From: Plecoglossus altivelis
Lineage: Eukaryota; Chordata; Actinopteri; Osmeriformes; Plecoglossidae
Assembly: GCA_036571765.1 (NCBI GenBank)
Contig: BROE01000020.1
Location: forward strand, 8,306,434-8,370,433
Direction of reading: 5' to 3'
DNA: 64,000 bases
The notes under the pieces were generated by a model. It was not told the origin of the DNA, did no database searches, and was given only the letters and a program-made list of their open reading frames with translations. This document shows, one piece after another, positions 51,016-61,100 of this stretch (position 1 is the stretch's first letter; each line of letters starts with the position of its first letter). The translations under genes and the position numbers were made by a program.

Positions 51016-51770
51016 ATGTACCATCCAATCTATCTGATGACAATGAGAAGATTAAGAGAGGGAAGACAGAAGTCATAATAGGTACAGTCACTGATCATGC
51101 AGCCAAGTCTTGTGCATTAGAGCCATACCATCCTAGATCAGAGCTGAGTTCAAAATGTGAATTAACCAGAAAATACTGTGGTAAACAGACAGCTTCAAGT
51201 CAAGAAGTTGTTACGGTGTAGTACATCCAAGATGACAGGGGAAGCACAACAGAACTAACAAGATAATGAGCAAAAGTCTGAATAAAACGAAATATCAGAC
51301 GAAACAAGGGCGAAAACAGAAGTAGTAAGAGATAACTGTACGTACATAGACAAGGATATGACATAGGAGCAGTCACAGGAAAGAAGTTGAGTCGAATCAA
51401 GTAGTCAAAGTGTTGATTCGCCAACATAAGGAAGTCATAGAGCTGAATCAAAGAGTCGTTGAGTTGAATCAAGGACTCAAAGCGCCAAGGCCTCAGGTAA
51501 AGGACTCAAGCTTTGACGCACGAGACCGCCCATGGAGGTAGTTAGGAGACTGCCAACTATGCCATATAACAGTGGCTGACATCGACAAATGGCTAGAAAA
51601 GGCAGACTGTGCCAAGAGGCTACCACAATCCAGCACATAACTGCAGGCGGTAAAAAAATGCTGGCAGGACGGAAATATCAGTACAGAATGTGAACTGGAA
51701 GCTCCCAGGATAAAGTGAGAAACACAGCCGAAATCTCAGTGCAAGAGAATAACTGAGCCAAGGTCTTAAG

Positions 51771-51955
51771 GAGCATTCATATATAGACTGATCATGATGT
51801 CTAGATGGAGCGTTCATATATAGACTGATTATGATGTCTAGATGGAGCGTTCATATATAGACTGATCATGATGTCTAGATGGAGCGTTCATATATAGACT
51901 GATCATGATGTCTGGATGGAGCGTTCATATATAGACTGATCATGATGTCTAGACG
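51771..51955 (+). repeat. 37-bp satellite, five near-identical copies
   Basis: gagcgttcatatatagactg and the rest of the unit start at 51771, 51808, 51845, 51882 and 51919, exactly 37 bases apart, with only single-base differences (gagca, gattatg, tggatg). Each unit contains TGATCATGA, two overlapping short palindromes. Confidence 0.96.
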
Positions 51956-51999
51956 GTAATGGTGAACTGACCCGACATTGTGGTGGTCAAACAGTGATG

Positions 52000-53080
52000 T
52001 GAACATCAGGAAAACGTTAGAGTTTCTCCAGAAAGTGAAGGCAGCAGCTTCTAGGCCAGCTTAGAATGAATGGAGTGGAAATAAATAAGAAAGTGAACCA
52101 ATTAGAAGATGTCTTCTTGGGTCCTTGTTAACCTGACCTCGCTTGGCTCTGCACATGCTCTGATGATCCATCTCTTCAAGAAGAAAGATGCAATTATGGT
52201 CAGATTGTCGGTGTGTTACAGGCTGCATGGATGCATTGAATTGATGGTCTGTCAATGTCACATGTTCCTTTCATGCTCATTAATCCCTTTCTTGTGAGCT
52301 CTCCAGATCTCCAATCTCAAAGAACGATGAAGATGGTTGTAAAGGTACTATGATTAGCAATACAACGGCAGGTGAACCTGGCATGAAAAAAAAAGATTCT
52401 TACAGAGACCCAAGCTAGAGATGGAATGACATTTACTGTTGACTCTGTGTCAATTCTAGTTTACGAAGAGCCCGTCTGTATTACATAAGATCCGTCTGCA
52501 GCTTTGTATGGTGATTGACATCAGTAAATACAGAATATGGCTGCTGTAGGTCACACTCTATGTGCTATGATTGTATAATTATTGAGCAACTAGTGTGTTT
52601 CCAAGATGTAATGCGACCAGCCTAGCGTCCCGTAGGAGAAGCAATGTACTTATCTGAAGGGTAAGAGTAGGGGTTTGAAAATAGCTGAATGCTGTCTCCA
52701 CATCTCAAGAGAGGGACAAATGGCATCCAGTGTCCCTGCTGTCATTGGTGCAGTATTTTCACCTGATCTTTGCCATGGGAACGATGCAGTAAGATGTTCT
52801 TGGTGGAACACTCGCGAGAACTGTAAACAATGTACACCTCAGTAGACTTTGGCTTTAAGGTCTGGCATTAACATTCCATTAGCATCTCGTAACTGCCGTT
52901 AAAACATTGTAATTATATTATTTAATACTTCATTACGCTCTTGTACATGGAAGTGTTGAGCAGTGCCACTTTCCTATTCATGTTCTAGTACTTTCTGAGC
53001 CATTATTTTCTCCTGTGAGTATTAAGACCGATCATTAAGGCAGACTAATCTGCTGTGGAAAGGAAAAGGGAAGGAAAGAG
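52000..53080. other. Unique intergenic DNA, no gene seen
   Basis: No repeats, exons or RNA genes were recognised. Confidence 0.5.
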
Positions 53081-53105
53081 AAGAATTGTCCTGTGGATGT
53101 GTTGA

Positions 53106-53155
53106 AATTGGAAGAGGGAGAGAAAGAGAGAGAGAGAGAGAGAGGGCAGAGAGAG
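53106..53155 (+). repeat. GA microsatellite
   Basis: agagaaagagagagagagagagaggg. A second GA-rich patch lies at 53538-53670. Confidence 0.88.
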
Positions 53156-53699
53156 AAATGGGCAGGTTTATTTCTAGTCTTACATTTCCCCTCCCTCACT
53201 CTCTGTCAATTCAATCAAATTCAGTATACCGAGTTGGTATGAATGTTGCTAACGGTGCCCACAGTAAAGGTGCATGCAGCACACACAGTCTTAACACACA
53301 TCAAAATATCATCTTTAATCATAAGGAATTATGCCAAGTAACACATGATGTATTTTTCAATAATTTGACACGTGTCTGTATCTCTGTATAAATCATTGGA
53401 TACATAGAATTAATTGTATGCATGGCCTTATTTTTTCACTCTCTCACTCACAAGCACAGCTTCATGAATACACAACAAAGGCATCCCTTTGTTTATGCAT
53501 GATGTGTCGTAACCTTCCCTGTGCGTGAATTACCTGGAGAGAAAGAAAAGAGAGAGAGGTAGAGAGCGAGGAAGAAAGAGCGAGAGGGAGGGAAAGAGAG
53601 ATAGACAGAAAGAGTCCTGAGAACCTGTTTCGGTGAGAGGAACTTTAGAGAGAGAGAGAGAAAGCAGGACAGGGAGCAAGAACGGAGTGATTAAAACCT

Positions 53700-55080
53700 C
53701 AACCTTAAGTCACAACCGAGTCTCCAGCCTGCTGAAGCAGTTGCTCGTTCTAGGTGGGCATGTGTGTCTGTCATTCAGAAACCCTGGGATCCATCTTTGA
53801 GAAGGACTTGTGTGAGACCAGTACTGATGAATGACACAGTGAGACCTGTACCAACATCTTCCTGTAGGAACGACGATCTGCTTGTTCATCATCGGATCCT
53901 CTAAGGACAGTTTGTTAGCACTTAATCACCAGTCATATGCCCTCAGCTGAAGAGCTGGAGTTGATATCACTTTTCGTGAGCGCTTCTTATTTCATTTGTA
54001 AATCGTGATCGTCTGCCATATAAATGCATGCACATTTATATTAGTCTGAGCCTAAAGAGGCATACATACTGTAGCATAACCGCCCATCCCTTTAAAACCA
54101 GTGACTACCCAGCAGATGTCCGTCACGGACTCCAGTTGGTATCTGACTTGTTAGCCAGTACATTTACTGCCTGATGTTTGAGAACATGTTCTGAGAATCG
54201 ACCACAATGACGACTGATTTTTCACATTGATTGCATCTGCGTGGGTGTCATTTTGACGGGCTGTTCTGGGTTGCGTGCATGTTCATACTTTTACTGAGTT
54301 GCCATCACGAGCAGCTTCACCACAAGCAGAATGGACACAACCAAAAAAAACAAAGCCCAAAGTGTCATCTGTTCGGTTGAATTAATGTTCTCAGTTGAAG
54401 AAATGTCATCCTTGAATTTAACTGTCAAAGCTGGCAGTCGTTCTGTACCATGTCAGGTCTCTTCACCCAGCCCAGACATGTAACAATCTAAATGGCTCGT
54501 TCTTGAAGGATGTCTGTCATGTTCCCTGCATCCTGCAGAATGATGCTGTGCACGTTTTCATGTGTCTGCTCTCCACACTCACCTTTCACCATTGAGCCAT
54601 TGAGGTTTAGTCAGCTGGAATGTACTGATGAACTTAATCGGTAATTACAATGAACGGTGCCCATTAGGACGTTTTGAAACCTTGATTAACTAGCCCTCTA
54701 GGACACTTGCTCCTCTGATTGCTAATTACACAACTATTCTTTGTACACATTTACGTTTTTATTTGAGCATATCGTGTTTGAAACATGAATATGTCATGTT
54801 TATACCGCTTGCATTGTATTAGTACGCAATGCTGAATTTCGTCAAACAAGATATATCTTTCAGTGTGATGATTTGGTCAAGTAAATGTCACATATAAGGA
54901 TATGTAACAACAGCATCTCACAGGTACAATAGCTGTGGTGATTTTGTGTACTAAGCCCCTGTGTTACTCCTGTGTCATATGTATGTACAGAATACATATA
55001 CACACATCTAAAGTTCAAATGTGCCTGTCAAGGTAATGTCTGTGAAACCCAACAGTACAGTAGAAGCACAAACTAACAGC
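53700..55080. other. Unique intergenic DNA upstream of lactbl1-like gene
   Basis: No coding exon was seen. The non-coding first exon and promoter of the lactbl1-like gene must lie here or further left, but no convincing start was identified. Confidence 0.4.
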
Positions 55081-55114
55081 TAATGGAGTCTCCTGGCTTC
55101 TTCTCTGTCTCCAG

Positions 55115-55186
55115 GGATCATCAGAGATGGGGAAGACAGGCAGCAAAGTCCTGAGAGAAACCTCCATGGACGGAGTTCAGGCTCAG
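55115..55186 (+). CDS. lactbl1: lactbl1-like exon with start codon (coding 55127-55186)
   Basis: A pyrimidine-rich acceptor ending ctccag precedes 55115, so at least one non-coding 5' exon must lie upstream; it was not located. Twelve bases later ATG at 55127 sits in a fair Kozak context (G at -3, G at +4). It opens MGKTGSKVLRETSMDGVQAQ, ending in phase 0 at CAG|gtaaag. The first residues (M-G-K) also present a glycine at position 2, but an N-myristoylation call would be speculative. The start could instead be the Met at residue 48 in the next exon, just before the membrane segment. Confidence 0.8.
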
Positions 55187-58100
55187 GTAAAGAACACATC
55201 TTACACACATTCAAGCAGGAACACACACACATGCATCGCAGACGTATTACGTCTGTATTACTGCACTACGTATCACGCACTCATACAGACACAAGTGCAT
55301 GTGAAGTACCCTCCAAACACACACACACCTGCTCTGCCGACACGCAGAGACAGACTTGGTGGGAGTTAGGGGCCGTGTGTGTGTGCTGCACGGTGCTTAT
55401 CTGAGGCTGCTCAGCTGGGAAGGCTGCAGCCCCTGTTCTGATCCTGAGCTCTCGGCTGATTACGCAAGCAGGATCAAGCCATGACTGCGACGGCCGCAAG
55501 TTATTTCCACGGTAACGCAGCTTCATTAGGCTCACAGCCGGAAGAGAACAGCTCTGCTCTGCTTGGGTGGACCATAGATCCACCACTGCTATCCATGCTG
55601 GGATTCACTAGGACACAGAGTTAGAAAGGGATGAAATGGTTGGAATGATCATTAAAATCAACATGTTTTGCAGTAGTATTTGAATCTAAACTCTTTTTGG
55701 TTTGCAGCTTTTGGTAGTTTGCTGTTTCTCTAGTTCTGGTAAGAACATGAGTTTGAATCTTTTTGCAAAGTTTAACATCCTGTTTTTTAAATGCACCAGA
55801 ACTTCATCTGGGTTGATTCATCTGGGATAGTGAAATTATTACATTCATTAGTTCCAAAATGTAAACATGCTTAGAACTATTTGCTAATCAGGTCATTACC
55901 TCCTCTGATGCAAATGTGGCAAACGTGGTTTGGCTGACGAAATGTCTAATACTTGTTGTCCCATGTGAGATAACAGTGTCTAAGAAGCTCTCTCTCTCTC
56001 TCTCTCTTGCTCTCTCTGTCTCTCTCTGTCACTCTCACTCTTTCGCTCTCGCTCTCTCTCTCTGTCTCTCTCTCTATCGCTCTCTCGCTCTCTGTTTATT
56101 GCTTGTGTTTCCTCCTCCCTCGGTTGGTGCCAAGTGTGTCTCTAATCCTGGGATTCAATCTACTGTTCACTGTTAACTCAGACTCTCCAACCTTTGGTCC
56201 ACTGTCTCCCTGACCTCACCAACAGGTCCAGGCACAGCATAGGATTTACAGCGTGCAGAAAGATAATAGCAAACAACACTACAGAAACTTCACAGAATTA
56301 GGGTTACAGTCTTTCTTAGAATGTTCACATTTTGGACATCAAGTGACTCGGTAGGAAGCAGTGAGAGAGAGGTGACCGCGAGTGTCGTGGAGCAACACCT
56401 AGACCCACTGGAGCGTTGTAACTCTATTTGAGCACAGTCATTACTCATGTGGATCTAACTCATGTCTTCTCCCGGGGGCCTTGGAGAGAGAGGCGGGTGG
56501 ACGCCAGGCACGCCAAACTTGATGGCTAACCATGTTCCAGCAGAGGGAACAGGGGACTGAAGTGAATTGATTCTCGGGGGGATTACAGATTAAGAATTCC
56601 CCCCTCCCGCTCAGATGGGTTTTAGTGGAGTAAATCTAGGGATTATGATGTCAGAGGCCCGTGGTTTGCCCGATAGGAAATTGAATTGTCAGAGAGGAGT
56701 TCTGATGTTCAGGATTACGGCACGGCCAGCGAGGAGATAGAGAGCTGGCCTCACCATGTTGGAACCACACCTCAGATCTGTCAGACCGTCATGGGTGACC
56801 CTCCACAGGACTGGCGTTTAGGAGTCTCCTGGGTGAGATGCTGAGTGGAGGCATCAGAGAATGATTTGGTGACAGAGGGGGGATTGCTGACTCTCTTCCC
56901 CACCCCTACACTCTCCCTTCCCCTACCCCAGCTTGTGAAGTAGCCAGATGGTGAGTACTGTACTGTAGGACATGCAAGACCAGGCATATACAGGGAACGA
57001 TTCCTGTCATGTTTGTACCAGTAGGCCTACTGTTCCCAACATAGCTAGTGAGATAGCTGTGTGCTCCCTGATATAGATGTGCTGTATCAGCTCATGCATG
57101 GCTCTTTCTCGACTCAACAGTGATGTGATCCTTTTTGACTCTTTGGCACATCCTTAACTCTGGATGTGTGTTTGTGTGCGTGTGTGTGTGGGTGGGTGTA
57201 CGGATGTGTTTGTGTGTCTTTGTGTGTGTGTGTGTGTGTGTGGTGTGGATGGGTGGATGGGTGGGTGGGTGTACGGATGTGTTTGTGTGTCTTTGTGTGT
57301 GTGTGTGTGTGTGGACCAGCCTGCCCCTGCCCCTGCTGCTGCTGCTGCTGGTGCAGCCGCTGCCGCCGTGACTGTAGAGGGGCAGACCAAGCCAAGGAGG
57401 ATGCAGGTGAAGTGGACCCAGCTGGGCATGCTGTTCTTCCTGCTCCTCTCTCTCATCATGACTGGCTGTTTCCTCTGGCAGTACCAGCTGCCCAAGCTGC
57501 TGCCAGGTAAGACCTAACCTACCTTTCTTCTAGCTGCAAATCTGAAGGCATGTCCTTCAGTTCATTAGGGGCAAAAGAGAGAGATGAAAGACTGACATCA
57601 AAAACAACAATTCAGATTCAATGGGAATGTCATTCGTTATCGTGGTTATCAGTTTACACCAGGTTATCGTGACTGCTGTAATTGCAAACCTTGACTTTGA
57701 AGTAATACTGTTTTGGAATAAGAAATGTGTCTTCAAAATTGTAACCTGTTTCTTCAGTTGTGCGATTTGCTTTCACAAAGGTACTCATACCAAATAGTGG
57801 TGTACAGTGTCATGCCTTTTGTAAGGAATTCTCAATAACTAGGAGAGTAGATCTCTAGGAGAGTAGAGTTCTCTTTGTGGCTAAATCTTTTTTTTTCTCT
57901 CTTCTGAGCCAAAAGAGGTCAGACAAGCGCTTTGTCGACGGTTGTCACGGGTGCCTTTGTGAAATCCAATTAGGTTCTTTTTGAAGGTGGGAAATGGATT
58001 AGAATTCTAAAGACAGTCTGTCAGCCTGGTGATCATAAGACTGCACTGTGGATGTCAAGGTGTGAAGCTGTATCAGGGATATCTGGTGTAACTCGTCTCC

Positions 58101-61100
58101 TACTTGCGGTGATGGGCTATTCTTGAAAATGTGAAGGCTATGTTTGTGTGATATGAAAGCTATGCACACTTGTTAGCTCTGTAGCTGTGCGCCGCACCTT
58201 TCTCCTCACCCCATCATGCCCTGTTTTAGGAACTTTAGAGTTGTCTGTTCTGTTATCGAATCCTACTAACAGTACAATCCATACTTCTTCACATGTGGTG
58301 TTCCAAATTGTATTTTACTGTCAGAGAAATTATATAGATTTGCCGCATAGATAGAGACTTAATAGCTACAAGGGTCCCCAGTGGGCTGTATTGTATTTCG
58401 ACCCTCATTCAAATTCATGTTCACATTTATCCACCCTCTGCTGTACAACAACAGCTATTCAGGCAGGACTGTCTTCATGAAAGACAAAAGATGATTGTCC
58501 TGAGACAGACAATCTTGGCACATTCTAGAAGTCCCCTTGTCACATTGTTCATGCATTGTTGAAATTGCACTTGACATGATTCAAGTAGGAATTCCAATAA
58601 CCGTATTTTATTTCCACCTGGTCTCTCTCCCTCTCTCTTATTAAATAATCTCCCCTCTTTTCTCCCCTCTCTCCTCTCTCTTTCCATCTTTCTGTTTGCC
58701 TCTTTATTCTCCCTCTCCTCTTCTCTCTTTCCCCTCTCTGCTGTCTTCAGATGAAGGGATGGGTGGGAACTCTAATGCAGAGAGGATGTGTCCACGCTTT
58801 CCCCAGGCCCTTCCTCTTGAACACCCTATCTCCAGCCTGAAGGAAGCCCTGGAGAAGGTAGGAGGACATCCCCCTCCACACGTAAACACATGCACACACA
58901 GATACACATGCACTCACAAACACATTTGCACTAACACAAGCGCGCACACACAACTGGTTACGTACAGTCGTCAATAAAACATGTCACAATAAATGTTTTG
59001 ACAACAGTCCCCACCAATACAGGTCAAGTGAAACACACACACACACTATACACACATCTGAAACAACATGTCTTGATGTTTCTTGTGATGACCCTGTTGT
59101 CAGGATACAAGCTCCTAGCAATCAGCAGCAAAGCCTTGCATGTCCACTAAGAACAGGAGTGAGTGCTGGGGGATTATGCTGTCCTCAGTACCGCAGCAAT
59201 CCCAGTGACAGATCCCACTGCGGGATTTACAGTCGTACATGTAAAACAGTAAGCTTGATGAGGGAACAGGGTTCCCCTACACAAAGAAGTGGTCTATTTT
59301 CCACTCAGTAGCCACCGCTGATAGACAACTTGAAAAATGAGAAAAGGGTGTCAAAATGAAGAACGAAGGATATAACCTCCCATCATTCAGGGAAGGGAGG
59401 GAGTGAAGAGTAAATGCTCTAGTGCCAATTGAGGATGGAAGAGGCCTTTCAAAGTGTGCTGTTTCAGATCCAGCAACAAGGATTTTAGTGCACTGCCCAT
59501 TGGGAAGGGCACCCTGAGTGATGGGAGCGAGTTCCCCTCAGGTGGAACTTGTCTGGCCAGAGTTACAGGAGGAATCGCAGTTGGGTGGATGGGATGCTAT
59601 GATGACCTGCTGGTGGTCGTGGTGAAAAATATGAGACAAATGTACCTGATCCAAACCAAAGCTGCTTTGCGCCACATGTTGGTAGGGACCCCCTAAGTAA
59701 TAGGAGTGAGCTTGCCGCAGGGGAAATTCGCCTGGCCAGAGTTATGTGAGGAACCACGAGTGAACGGATGGGCAGCTACCTAGACCACTTACGTAACAAG
59801 CCACTTTCTTTGTGAAAAAATCCTAAGAGTCTCAATAGGTTTCACATGTCATGTACTGAATGCTAGTATTTTATTAGTTAGTAGAGATCAGTGGCGGGTA
59901 GAAATGACATGCCTTCAGCCAGTCAACCTTATTAGAATTGGACATGTCATCCTTTAGAAACATGCTCATTAAGGGATGATTAGATCTCACTTTTCCTGCA
60001 CCCTCTTGTCTGCGCGTTCCTTTGTTGTTGATATTAAGTTTCCAAAGACATACACGAAACGGATAGATGTTCTTTCATTTACGATTGCATTGAAGATGAG
60101 AACTTCACTGATGCAGAATAAAAGCTGTTGCCATGGCGCTTGCAGCATGTCACACGGTTGATGATGCCATGACGTCCTCCAGGTGGACACCCTGCTGCGG
60201 CAGACTGTGAACGCTGTGGGCATGCCCTCCCTGTCGGCCATCGTCATCTTTAACGACACCGTCCTCTGGACGGGGAACTTTGGCAAGAAAAACAACAGCG
60301 ACCCCCTGTCGGCACCTCCCAACGAGTACACCATCTACAGGTGAGCAACAGCAGGGGGTGGAGGCCATGGTAGAAATGATGACGATCGTGCAGAAGGTAA
60401 AGATGGTGGAGATGGTGAAAGCTATAACAGCTTTACCAATTGCAGTTTGGGAAAATAAAGGTTAGGTCTAGAATTGTCCACACCGAATTCAAAAAGTGTA
60501 CAATTGTAGTCCAGATAATGGTCTGCGTCAGGGGGCTGGAAATCTATGTCGAAGAGTGAAAAGGTCAACCTTGGGTATATTCTGAGATGTATGATGCCTT
60601 TCTTCAATGCATTGGAGACAGCCTGAAGTGCTTTGAAGTGTTTTTTGTGTATAAGGTGATGACTACACCATGTCAAGCAGTTCCCCTGTGGTTGGATAGG
60701 ACTGTTTGCAGAAACGTCAAGAGAGGAGCATAAACGCGGCCACTTACTAATTTTAGTGTAAAGGAGGTTTTTGGCTTGCGTCGATCAAGCTGTTCTCGCA
60801 CAGTGAATATATATTCAGCGCTTGCGAATGTGCCTTTAATTGTACGTGCTTCTCTGCACTTGAAATAAGTGAGAACATGACACGTCAACCAATCGTCCTC
60901 CCAAGTCCTGTTGCTTGTCTGTCCTGCACCCCAGTCAAACCTTCACTCAGAACCGTGCACCAGCCACTTGTTTAAAAATATATCTAAAAACGTTTCCGCT
61001 ATCCACTGCAATATGCTGTATAACATTGAGGATATAAATTGTAAGTACTGTTGTAAAAATCCTTGTACACTAAGATTACGAATGCTTTGTGAAGCCTGAT

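Larger units (their letters stand above)
55187..57319 (+). other. lactbl1-like intron between the start-codon exon and the anchor exon
   Basis: This 2.1-kb intron begins gtaaag and ends accag. It holds a CA-rich patch just after the donor (55190-55330), a CT microsatellite at about 55988-56095 and, at its end, a duplicated TG tract. No further exon was seen in it. Confidence 0.8.
58858..60182 (+). other. lactbl1-like intron with diverged internal duplication
   Basis: It starts gtagga and ends gtcctccag. It carries CA-rich sequence at about 58880-59050 and two related segments of about 100 bases (59505-59605 and 59684-59785). No additional exon was recognised. Confidence 0.85.
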
